Assembly: GCA_043228905.1 (NCBI GenBank)
Contig: JBHGNT010000006.1
Coordinates: 17,112,001-17,176,000, forward strand
Origin: Azolla caroliniana
Taxonomy: Eukaryota; Polypodiophyta
Direction: 5' to 3'
DNA: 64,000 nt
Shown: piece after piece, positions 51,993-61,851 of the stretch
Layout of the letters: each line of letters begins with the position of its first letter
How positions within the stretch are numbered: the first letter of the stretch is position 1
Notes under the pieces: model-generated
The model's database searches: none
What the model was told of the DNA's origin: nothing
What the model saw: the letters and a program-made list of their open reading frames with translations, nothing else
Position numbers and translations under genes: made by a program

Positions 51993-53522
51993 TCTCCACC
52001 TTGGTGTCCCCTTCGATACGTATGGGTTGACTGCTTTGAGGACATCAATTTCGAAGAGCGGTATGATCTTCGGGTTTTCTTCGAGGTATTGGTCGACTTC
52101 ATCCTCGGCCAACCCATCGATCATATGCACCCCCTCGGCGTAGAGTGGTGTGGTTTCCTTGGTTGTTGTTGTTCGCTCTTCAGTCGGGATGCAAATCTTT
52201 GTCTTACCTCTTTGGAAGGTTATGATATTTCGTTACCAGTTTTGCTTAATGTTGGATGTCCTTGGCCACCGTCGTCTATGCATTATTGGGTAGGCATCGG
52301 GGGCATCCAAGCGTAAGTCCACTGCTGAAATTGAGAACACGTGACCGCCGATTACGATTTCGAGGTTCTGAATTAACCCAAGGGGTTTTACGGAAAGTGT
52401 GTCCACCATCCTTAGCCAAAATGGGCAGGCTTCCCATTGTTTAATTCCTAGTCGGTCATAGGTGGCATTATTGATTACATTAACTCCGTAACCACCACCG
52501 ATTATTTAGATGTGTATTTCATGTCCTTTGACCATAAGTTTCACAGTTGGATCTTGTGTGTCGAGGACCGTGGACTTGTCACTAGTCACAGTGAAATGAA
52601 CTGGCGCACTTGGTTGGTCTTCGTTTCTTGCGAGTACCACCACAGTCTCCTTGAATCGAGGAATGAGGTTTAGTAACTTACTTAGTGGCATCAAAATTTG
52701 GCATCTTGTCAAGGCTTGCCAAATCGGGTCCTCTCCGATTGGTTCCTCATCTTCCGAAGGTAGTTGCTGCAGAGGGTTTTTATTGCTTGTGATGCTTTGC
52801 ATTTCATCTTGCATGCGGTCGGCGTTGGCATTGTTCGCCTTTTCAATTCATACCTTTGTTTCTTGCTAGATCTCATCTTGAGCACAAGTGGTCACCTACT
52901 GAACCTCCGTTATTATTGTATTGACTATCGGGGCTTTCCCCCAATGATTTTCTCGGCATCGCGTGGCGTAGTGCCATGGCTTGCGACAATTGTAGCAGAT
53001 AATGGGTGCCATCTAACTTGATTCACCTCATTCGATTTGGGGTGGTGGTGCCTGTCGTGTAGGCTCATCACACGGCCTATGAGGGTAATATTGGGCCTGC
53101 CATGGCTATTGGTTGTCTCTATAATCCTCATTTTGCAAAAACCGGCGAGTACTGAGCCGATTGTCATCTCTACGTCGTGGATCATGTGGTCATCAGTTGT
53201 TGCCGTACTATCAGTTGTTTTCAAATGAAACATTGTTCGCATTGTTCCCTAGGTGAATACTCTTCCTCGTATGGTTCTTGGTCATATACGTAATTATCGT
53301 CACCGTATCGGTCTTCCAGTGGTCAAAAATGCTCGTCGTGGTGGGGTTGGTCCTGATGCCTAAATTGAACCGGTTGGTGGAATCAGTCCTCATTCCGCAT
53401 TCGATCATTGCGTGGCTCGATTTGGTGCACTAGAGTTTTCATTTGATTAAGCAGGTTATATTCACATTGCTCTAGTGTGTGCAAGTGGGAGTGGCAAACG
53501 GGGCAATACATTCATAGTGTGT
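51993..53522 (-). pseudogene. W gag C-terminus and protease
   Basis: Minus-strand: a knuckle CPVCHSHLHTLEQC near 53465-53510, then CEYNLLNQMKTLVHQIEPRN; a basic tail; pre-protease DPIWQALTRCQILMPLSKLL (52506-52814); then a protease with GGGYGVNVINNATYDRLG, where Tat elements have DGG. Many stops. It ends at the junction with Y. Confidence 0.75.
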
Positions 53523-53862
53523 TGTTGAGATACAAGCTCAACATTGGCCGGAACGACTGTGGAAGCCGAGAACCGGATCAGTTGGGACCGATCAGTTAGG
53601 CCGGACCGATGCATAAACCGGGTGCCTAAACTGTTACGCAAACCAATGCGCAATGAGAAGCCGTAGCGGTGCCTAAACCGTGAGGCTGTTAGACAGATAT
53701 TCCTCGTAAGGAATAATTTTGGGAGTGAGTGTCGAGGCTCATTTATGAGTAGTCAAATATTGTCAGTACTTGTGTCAACCCGATAGTCAGGGCTTGTATA
53801 AAAGGTGCTCACTGAGCATGAAGAATGTACAGAGGGTCATTATTTTTGAAATAGAACTAAGT
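53523..53862 (+). repeat. C5 5' LTR, first part
   Basis: Matches 59858-60135. TATA-like CTTGTATAAAAGG near 53796. Compared with the 3' LTR it carries an extra stretch around 53680-53720 (GTGAGGCTGTTAGACAGATA region) that C6 also shows in part. Confidence 0.85.
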
Positions 53863-54391
53863 TGTCCTGCATCACATGCAAAGCATGTGTGCCAAATGAC
53901 GATCATGCATCACATCCATCACATGCATTACATGCATGCCATCACCCCCATATCATTATATGCATGAGAGAACCTGCAAAGAGAGGTAAGGAATTAAGGG
54001 ATGAATCAAGGGAAAACCGTGTAATCAATCAATGAAGAGAAAGTTAGAGAAATAAGATAATCAAAGAAACAAATAATAAGTTAGCTTGATGATGAAGAGG
54101 CTCATGTTTCCAAGTTGGAGTCAAGGGTTCAAATCCAGAGTTTGGCAAAGGAAGATTGCATCTTGCGATGAAGCATTGTACATTTTGGTAAGATCTTGTG
54201 TTCTTAATATAAAGTTTGTTCTTATCATACCATTTCAATTCTTCAATCATACATTGTCTCTATCTTTTTATCCATACTCGTCTCTCTGTCACGCATTACT
54301 TTTAACTCTTCTTCTTCCTATCCTTAATCTTCCTAACATAGATGCACAAAGCCTTATAAAATATATAGTAGACTCCCTTTAACCTTAGTCA
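53863..54391. other. Unassigned block replacing the C5 LTR end and gag start
   Basis: TGTCCTGCATCACATGC to CCTTAGTCA, 529 bp. It has a CATCACATGCAT-type short repeat (53868-53945), a tRNA-like segment (54078-54148) and an AT-rich end with TTATAAAATATATAG. Ends in TG and CA could mark an LTR, but no TSD is visible and no second copy is in the window. Confidence 0.4.
54078..54148 (+). other. tRNA-like segment
   Basis: AGTTAGCTTGATGATGAAGAGG resembles an A-box/D arm and AAGGGTTCAAATCCAGAG has a strong B-box (GGGTTCAAATCC). The distance between them is about 43 bases. The T stem and acceptor stem are weak. Confidence 0.5.
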
Positions 54392-55096
54392 GTGCGACTT
54401 TGCCGCACGAACCACAACCACCCCGACAACACGTGGGTGAATCTCAAAAAGATTTTCGTCACAAGCACAACAGCCAGGAAGCTACAACTCAGGCAGGAGC
54501 TCAACAATGTCTGGCTGAAGGATCTGTCTGTGGCTGATTACACGACCCGAATCAAGGAAATTTGCGATTCTCTCGTCTCCGTCAATGTGAACGTTGAGGA
54601 AGATGAAATGGTGCAGGTTTGCCTTGGTGGGCTTGCGTCCAGGTTCGGAGTCTTCCGAACGGCGGTCTGTACGAGGGAGAATATGCCTTCATTCTTCGAG
54701 CTTCAATCAGTGTTGCTCGTGGAGGAAAATCACGCGGGTGCGTCGACGAGTACGCATGCCGACAGCAAGATGTTGTACACGGAGGAAGATAGGCCCTGTG
54801 GTCGCGGTGGACGAGGCGGATCGGTACGCAATGGAGGCAGCCGACAAGAGCAGAACAAGTGGCATAACCGAAATGTCGACAGCAGTTCCGGACCCTCCAC
54901 AAGCAGAGGGAGTCTTGGCGGCGCTGGAAGCCGGCAAGAGAAGGCTGCATCGGAATGTTGGTACTGTGGCAAGAAAGGCCACAACGAGAGCGATTCGGAC
55001 AAAGCCGGATCGAGCCGAAGAGACACAGAGAGGCGTCAGAGATCACACTACGCAGAAGGCTTTGAACGAGCCGGAAACAAATCGGCCCAATCTTAG
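54392..55096 (+). pseudogene. C5 gag (N-terminally truncated)
   Basis: NTWVNLKKIFVTSTTARKLQ, LRQELNNVWLKDLSVADYTT, VNVEEDEMVQVCLGGLASRF and FFELQSVLLVEENHAGASTS are typical of Copia Gag and close to C4. The zinc knuckle reads CWYCGKKGHNESDS, with the last Cys replaced by Ser. The N-terminal third is missing because of the block at 53863-54391. Confidence 0.85.
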
Positions 55097-55098
55097 TA

Positions 55099-56645
55099 AT
55101 GAAGCATAAGGCCAATTCTATGGCCGTGAACACCTCAAAATTGAGCAAGGTATGGTATGTTGATTCCGGAGCATCAAATCACATGACGAATCATGAGGAA
55201 TGGTTCTCGTACTTGGAGAAACTGGAATCACAAGGAGTGGTCGAAACGAGAGACGACACTCTGCATACCATCGAACAGGTCAGTAAAGTTCCCCTCAGCC
55301 ACGTCGGGCAGAAAGGGAAGCTCATGAACGTGTTGCACGTCCCGACAATAACGAAGAACCTGGTGTCGGTCGGTCAGATCGTCGACCAGGGAATGCAGGT
55401 TCGATTCACACATTTCGACTGCTTCATAGAAGAGGAAGGCAAAGTAATCGCGCAAGGGTGCCATGAAGGGAGGATGTTTATCCTCGAAACCAACTATGTG
55501 GCCACTGCTATGTATGCGAAAGGACAAAAGCTCGAATCGGATATCGACCTGTGGCACAAGCGATTCGGCCATGTAAATTTACCACGGCTTTGGGAGATGT
55601 AGACGAAGAACATTGTTTTCAGCTTGCCGAAATTCTGGGGCCATAAAGGCTAAGTCTGCGAAGCCTATCAGATGGGAAAACAACACCAACTTCCATTCCC
55701 CAATGAGCATAATCGTAGTCGAAGTCCATTGGATTTGATCCATTCAGATGTGTGGGGACCGGCACAGAATGTGAGTCTCGGTGGAAGCCGTTACTTTGTA
55801 ACCTTCATCAACGACTTCACTCGGCACACGTGGGTATGCACAATCGCGAAGAAGAGTGAAGTCTTCGCATGTTTCCTGAAGGTGAAGAGCCTTGCGGAAA
55901 GGGAAACAGGGCGTAAGATCAAATGCCTACAGTCCGATGGCAGGAAGGAGTACTAATCCAACTAGTTCACAAGTTATCTACAGAAGTAGGGAATTTGACG
56001 CGAATTATCGTGTAGATACACGCCACAGTAGAACGGCGTGGCCGAGCGGAAGAATTGGACAATCGAAGAAGTGGCCAGGGCAATGCTTGAAGAGAAGCAT
56101 ATGCCGAAATTCTATTGGGCTGAAGCTGTGAGGGCGGTTGTCTACGTGCAGAATTAGACTTCTGCTAATGGAGGAGTGTCGCCACATGAGCTGTATTTCG
56201 GGAAGAAGCCAAACTTGGCACACTTGAGGATTTTCGGTAGCATTGCATATGTGCATGTGCCGAAAGAAAAGAGCAGGAAGTTGGACGCCAAAGCTGAAAA
56301 CTGCATCTTAGTCGGTTATCCAGACGAGCAAAAGGGGTATAAATGTTATAACCCCCGAACCAAGGGAGTACGCGTAAGTCGAGATGTCGTGTTCGACGAA
56401 TTCGCTTCGTGGTACCTACCTTCACCTCCAATACCTCACGACTCCATTACAAATTCTGAGGAAGAAGTCAGTGAGGCCGAAATGCCTCCGCACGATGAAG
56501 AAATCAGAGCTCTGAGAAAGAATCTGATCTCATTTCTACTAAGTGCGTCGAGTGAAGTGTTGAGCCGAAATGATCAATCGATTGAAGAGACGGCGAGTAG
56601 TGGAGACTTGGTCGTGATGTCCCCACGTAAAGAACTGAGGAGACG
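55099..56645 (+). pseudogene. C5 protease and integrase
   Basis: Protease WYVDSGASNHMTNHEEWFSY with an intact DSGA. GAG-pre-integrase DLWHKRFGHVNLPRLWEM, a stop, decayed zinc part (CEAYQMGKQHQLPFPN, Cys lost). Integrase core SPLDLIHSDVWGPAQNVSLG (first Asp), LQSDGRKEY with stop (second Asp), then a frame break over the Glu region, MPKFYWAEAVRAVVYVQN and SANGGVSPHELYFGKKPNLA. The C-terminal part ENCILVGYPDEQKGYKCYNP is open to the insertion of N3 after KELRRR. Confidence 0.87.
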
Positions 56646-56646
56646 G

Positions 56647-57564
56647 TGTCGTAGTGTAATTCGCACACTATGAGAAAATTGCATTTTTGTCCCTCCGGAT
56701 GGGACAAGGAAGAATCAGTAAAGAAGAACCAATGACAACCGGATGAAGGAGGAATCAGCAAGGAGGAACCAGTAAGGAGGACCCGGTAAGAACCGAATCA
56801 AGCAGAATCGACAAGAGCAGGATAAAGAAGGCCAGTGAGAGTCTCTCACCGGATGAAGAGACAAATTTGTAAATAAAAGAAAAGATTGTTACATGCATAG
56901 GATAAGATTCGAACCCTATACCTCCATGTTAATATTGTAAAGCCTTACCATTACACTAACATATCATTAGTGTCAAAAAAAAAGTAGACGTCCCACATAG
57001 AAAGGTAAGTGCACACTAAGATAAACTTTAGTTAGAAGAAAACGCAAGATAAAAGAAAAAGCTACACATGCACATCTAGCGTGCATGAACACTATAGTCG
57101 ATAAAAACGCATCAAGCTAGAAGAAACAAGATCACTTTAGAAAAAGGCATGTTAGATAAAGCATATAGTCTATTGTTAGAGAAAAAGCATGGATTGTAAA
57201 GACTCTCTCATCACTATATAAGGAGGGGGAGCACAATGTAATAGGGGTGTGGATTATTTGGAAATTGGATATATTTCCTAGAACACCAATTAACAAATTA
57301 TATTCGTGGGATTCACGAAATAATCTATACTTGTGGGATTCACAAGTTCTTTTTAATCTCTTTCTTTCAATCTAAATACATATTCTTATCTAAATATTGA
57401 TTAATCGAATACAATACACTCGTGGGATTCACGAGATTTCTATCTCTCTTTCGAATAATCTATCCATAACTATCAACTTGTATCAAATTCTTCCTCTTCC
57501 TAGTCCAAAACCTCGACGGTTCCCAACCGACTCACGCAACGATCCAGAACCGAAAGGCACGACA
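56647..57564 (+). mobile_element. N3: solo LTR (918 bp) of the TGTCGT/ACGACA class
   Basis: TGTCGTAGTGTAATTCGCAC to GGCACGACA with a perfect 4-bp TSD ACGG (56643-56646 and 57565-57568). Both ends match the B LTR in the same element orientation. It holds a TATATAAGG box (about 57215), a GAGGAACCAGTAAGGAGG-type minisatellite (56700-56860), a minus-strand tRNA-like segment (56887-56970) and CTTGTGGGATTCACGA repeats (57300-57440), which also occur in B. Confidence 0.93.
56887..56970 (-). other. tRNA-like segment in N3
   Basis: Minus strand: GTTAGTGTAATGGTAAGGC (A-box-like) and ATAGGGTTCGAATCTTATCC, a B-box inside a partly paired arm. It aligns with the segment in B at the same LTR position and has the same antisense orientation. 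Confidence 0.6.
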
Positions 57565-57568
57565 ACGG

Positions 57569-58770
57569 TTTACGCGTAAGGAAAAAGGGAAGAAGAAAAT
57601 GTCGGAGTACGGCACAAATAAGGGCGAGTTGGATTGATGCGAATCCGACTCTGATAAGAGCGATGACAGGCCTTCAAGACGAAGTCCGTGTCAGCCAAGA
57701 AAGCCTCAACATCGGCTAATGAACAATTACGCCGATCTACTCGCTAGAAGAACCTTATTGTGCGGTTCGGTTACAACGAGTACATGGCGCATCACTATGT
57801 GTACATGACGCGTGTAGCGGAAGTGCGTGAGCCAGAGAGCTACACAGAAGTGGCAAAAGATGCAAATTGGTGTGCCGTGATGGAGGAAGAGATGCATGCA
57901 TTGGCAAAGAATGAAACCTGGGACCTGGTTGACGCACCGAAGGGTGTGAAGCCGATCGGATGTAGGTGGGTGTACAAGGTCAAGTACAACACCAACGGCT
58001 CAGTCAACCGATACAAGGCCCGGTTAATAGCGAAAGGCTACACGCAACAACACGACATCGACTACGATGAGACGTTTGCACCGGTCGCAAAGATGACCAC
58101 CGTTCATGTTTCTCTTGCAGTAGTTGTGGCGAAGAGGTGGCATTTACATCAGATGGATGTCAAGAATGTGTTCCTACAAGGCGAGCTTGACGAACAGGTG
58201 TACATGGTATAGCCCCCCGGATTTCACTCCGGAATGAACACTTCGGCGGTCTATCGGTTGAAGAAGTCCCTTTATGAACTAAAGCAAGCCCCGCATTCTT
58301 GGAACACGAAAATCACGCAACGATTGCGTCGGATGGGAATTGCGACATCCAAATCGGACTCTTCACTGTTCATTCGGGAAGTTCGACTCAGGTGTCTTAG
58401 TATTTTACTTTATGTTGACATGTGTAAAGCTCCAGCTTGTGGCATCATTTGACATGAAGGACCTAGGGGATCTTCACTACTTCCTCGGGATTGAAGTGAT
58501 CCATACCCCCGAAGGCGTATTGATCAGCCAACGTCATTACGCGCTGAATATGCTCTTCAAGTTCGAGATGGAAAATTGTAAGCCCATCTCGACCCCTCTG
58601 GATAGAAACGTCAAGCTTCGCCGAGATTCGGGAAAGGTGTGTGACCCGACACGGTTTCAACAAATTGTCGGAAGCCTCATCTACTTGACGATTACTCGGC
58701 CGAATCTCAGCTACCCAGTCAGTTTATTCAATCAATTTATGTCGCAACCTACGGCCGAACACTTTTAGTG
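57569..58770 (+). pseudogene. C5 linker and reverse transcriptase
   Basis: After the N3 TSD the frame of 56645 resumes (KEKGKKK). RT: DANWCAVMEEEMHALAKNET, VYKVKYNTNGSVNRYKARLI, YDETFAPVAKMTTVHVSLAV, HLHQMDVKNVFLQGELDEQV and AVYRLKKSLYELKQAPHSWN. The catalytic box is SILLYVDM: after YVD about 45 bases and the frame are lost, so the second catalytic Asp is gone. DMKDLGDLHYFLGIEVIHTP and NMLFKFEMENCKPISTPLDR follow to a stop at 58768. Confidence 0.87.
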
Positions 58771-59857
58771 CGCACAAAAGATATTCCGATATGTCAGCGG
58801 CACGAAAGACATGGTGTTGCTGTATCAGGCAGGCATAGCCGAACAGTTGGTTGGCTACACGGATGGCGATTGAGCCGAAAACGCAAGTGATTCTAGATCC
58901 ACATACAGATACGCCTTCTCATTAGGAAGTGCGGCGATCGCGTGGAGCAGCAAAAAGCAACTGACAGTGGCATTGTCCAGCACGGAGGCCGAATATCGAG
59001 GAGCGACTGTCTCTACGTGCGAAGTCATTTGGCTGAAACAGCTATTACGAGATCTACATGTAGAGGTGTCTGATCCGACGATGATCTATTGCGACAACCT
59101 CAGCCGTATCCACCTTGCAAAAAACCCCGTGTTCCACGCCCAGACGAAGCACATTGAGGTGCACAACCATTTTGTCCGCGAGCGGGTCCTTTCAGGTGAA
59201 GTCGAACTAGTATATGTTCCGACGGATCGACAGGTTGCCGACATCGTCACCAAGCCTCTTGGTCTCGACAAGTTACGGTATTTCTTAGGTGCGCTAGGGT
59301 TGCATCACCTCGACATGCCGAACTTGAGGGGGAGAAAGGAAGAACAGAAACAAGAGCATGAAAGGAGCGGAGGTGTTCATGACAGCGATGAGGAATCGAA
59401 CGGAGAATTCGATTTCGAACCGGTTGAAGAAGTCGAAGGAAGAAGCAAGGGCCGTAATCGTAGGAAAGAGTCGAAGATAGCCGAATCAAGGTGAGATAAG
59501 GCCAAGATGAAGACATGGTCGGAAGTTGTCAAAGGCCTGAAGATTGAAGACAAATTGGAGACAGCCAATTCTGATGACAGCGAAATTGAATCGAAAGTGT
59601 TCGATTCAATCGGAATGCTTGATTCGGATACGCCAAATCAACTGAAGGCCATGCGGAGAAAAGGGTAGCGAAGGATGCGCTGACACTGTGATAACAAGGG
59701 AGCTAAGAAGGGCCGGATAAGCATACAAGCAGACCGGGAGGGTCGAGCCACGCGGAATCAAATAGGGCGAGGAGCACGAGCAAGGCGTTAAGCCAAAAGA
59801 AACCAGAGCAGTGATCCGGAAGAACCAGAAGAGTCTCAAGTTGAGCTTGAGGGGGAG
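58771..59857 (+). pseudogene. C5 RNase H and 3' extension
   Basis: RNase H: DMVLLYQAG, a TGA in GYTDGDXAENASDSRSTYRY (about 58873), then ALSSTEAEYRGATVSTCEVI, MIYCDNLSRIHLAKNPVFHA and the terminal YVPTDRQVADIVTKPLGLDK. The frame continues into a Glu/Lys/Arg-rich extension with stops (to about 59850), which C6 repeats at 63719-64000. It ends in the polypurine tract. Confidence 0.87.
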
Positions 59858-60261
59858 TGTTGAGATACAAGCTCAACATTGTCTGGATTGGTTGGGACCG
59901 ATCAGTTAGGCCGGACTGATGCGTAAACCGGGTGCGTAAATTGTTACGCAAACCAGTGCGCAACGAGAAGCCGTAGCGGTGCATAAATTTTGGGAGTGAG
60001 TGTCGAGGCTCATTTATGAGCAGTCAAGTACTGTCAGTACTTGTGTCAGCCCGATAGTCAAGGCTTGTATAAAAGGTGCTCACTGAGCACGAAGAATGTA
60101 CAAAGCGTCATTATTTTTGAAATAGAACTAAGTTTTCTGCTCTCTCTCTGTCCCTCCATCTCCATCTCCATCTTTGTGTTTTCTGAGTTTACGGAACTGT
60201 CTTATTTTCGAACTGTGTACTCTGTGTGTATACACACGCTTCCGCACACATATTCTTTACC
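59858..60261 (+). repeat. C5 3' LTR
   Basis: TGTTGAGATACAAGC start preceded by GAGGGGGAG. TATA-like GCTTGTATAAAAGG near 60063. The right end is set near TTCTTTACC because W gag coding resumes at GTGCACTCGACC. Confidence 0.78.
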
Positions 60262-61189
60262 TGTGCACTCGACCGCCGAGTGACCTTGATTCAAACATGT
60301 TGTGCACTACACCGCTTGCCAGAACCAGATTTCTTCTTCTTTTGGCAAGGTGCGTTGTAGTGATGCCATTGAGAGGCTGTTGCTATTTTGGGCACTATCC
60401 ATCATTAAGACACGATCGATTACCTGCTTGATCAAGTTTTGTGAAAAATAAAGCACCGCAAGGGTTGTTCGGAGCGGTTCGCGGAGGGCTACAAGAAATG
60501 TCTCTTTTAATTCATCAGTTGGAATCTGTTGTGCCAATTGCCATCAAAGGTTCTGGAACCGAATAATGAACTATGGAACTAATTCTTGAGGTTCCTGTGC
60601 TACGGCATAGAACTGGCTCAATAGTTCCCCCTTTGGGACCCTCCGATGAAAAAGCCGAATAAACTTGTCCTTGAGCTCTTGAAATGATCGGAACTCTCCC
60701 AAGTTGTGTTGGGAGTACCAGTTCACTGCTTGCCAGTCAAGCGATAAACCGAACTTGGGAATTTTGGATCTTCTACATCATCCGCAACCAACTTTGGGAC
60801 ACATGGTTAGCTTGCCACGTTGTGAGGAAAGTGCGGACATGCGCCTTCGCATCGGCTTCCTCGTTGTATCATGGATATGGGTATAGCATTGTGTCTAGTT
60901 TAGAATCCTCTAGTACCTCCCAAGGTGGGCAGGTGTCATCGGGGTGTTCGACCTCAAAACTACTAGCACTGGTTGATACAGGATTGGGAAGCGTTGTTGA
61001 CTCAGCTTCTGATTCCGAGAGAGGCTACTCAGTGAGAGTGGATTTGTTAACACTCTCTTCTTGTTTGGCACGTCGGGACTTTGTCCGAGTGTGTAGTCCT
61101 CGAGGGCACGTCGTTACTGTGGTTGGGGCTTCCTCCTTTGCTTGTTCGATGTATAATCACAACTCGAACCAGGTGTGCCAATTTGTGTC
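60262..61189 (-). pseudogene. W gag
   Basis: Minus-strand: about 61050-60950 acidic Ser-rich start; EEADAKAHVRTFLTTWQANH VSQ (about 60830-60880), matching V gag; then VPLPELVP-like decayed capsid and TDELKETFLVALREPLRTTL and MASLQRTLPKEEEIWFWQAV (60307-60537), running into the zinc knuckle where C5 sits. Frameshifts and stops throughout. Confidence 0.78.
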
Positions 61190-61851
61190 ACCTCCCCTTT
61201 GGAGGAACACATTCTCAGTTACTACTTCCGAGTAATCAGATCAAGAAAATTGTGGTAGGAAGGAGAAAGGGCTTCGGGTCATCCCGTCGACCGTGTACTT
61301 CACCGAATGCATGAGTCAGGGAGGTGACTCTAACATAAGGGGTTACCATATAACTCTCTTTGTGGATACCCAAGTTCATTTGATCCGCTCGACACTCGGG
61401 GATATAGAAGACCCTCAGAACATCGTAAGGAACGCAATAACAGATATCTTGTCGAATCGGCCACAACCAATTACAGACTCACGATTACAAACAAAAAAAT
61501 ACTTGGATCACATGTTAAACACATAGGATTACCCCACAAGAAAGTGTTAGGAAACAAATTCCTCCGGATGGGAAGTAAGCACGAGCTGGATTGGAGTCTA
61601 GAGAGACATCCTTTGATAAGAAGGGGGGCAAGATGGATCAGATAGATTCGAAATAGAAGCGAAATCGGACCTAGAGAGGCATTCAGTAGGATCTGGGTGA
61701 GGAATCCGAAAATGGCCATATTTGTAAATAGGTTTTGTCGCGCCTATTTTAGGCCAAAATTGTAAATAACCATAAAGTTGTATAAGTATAAATACAACTA
61801 GGGCAAATCATTATTATGGGGCGTGAATAATTTCTATTGGTTGTCACCTCA
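61190..61851 (-). repeat. Probable 5' LTR of W
   Basis: Lies between W gag and Copia C7. Plus-strand ends TGTGTCACCTCCCC and ATTGGTTGTCA are TG and CA with partial inverted similarity. A minus-strand TATA (GTATTTATAC, near 61790) fits. The sequence just inside, TTGGCACACCTGGTTCGAG (minus), starts with TGG like a primer site. No second copy is available to prove it. Confidence 0.5.

Larger units (their letters stand above)
53523..60261 (+). mobile_element. C5: Copia element carrying solo LTR N3
   Basis: The 5' LTR starts TGTTGAGATACAAGC at 53523 and matches the 3' LTR (59858 to about 60261) up to 53862; after that it is replaced by an unrelated block. Polypurine tract TTGAGGGGGAG at 59847-59857. 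Gag lacks its N terminus. The order is gag, protease, integrase, RT, RNase H, then a 500-bp charged 3' extension. The insertion site is the zinc-knuckle region of W gag. TSD is not clear because the right LTR boundary is uncertain. Confidence 0.82.
51993..61851 (-). mobile_element. W: Tat-lineage element, partial, split by C5
   Basis: Minus-strand pieces at 61189-60262 (gag) and 53522-51993 (gag end, protease). A probable 5' LTR is at about 61190-61851. It is related to V (two zinc knuckles, pre-protease CQILMPLSKLLNLIPRF). Pol beyond the protease is missing; at 51992 it meets Y head-on. No 3' LTR is seen. Confidence 0.7.
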
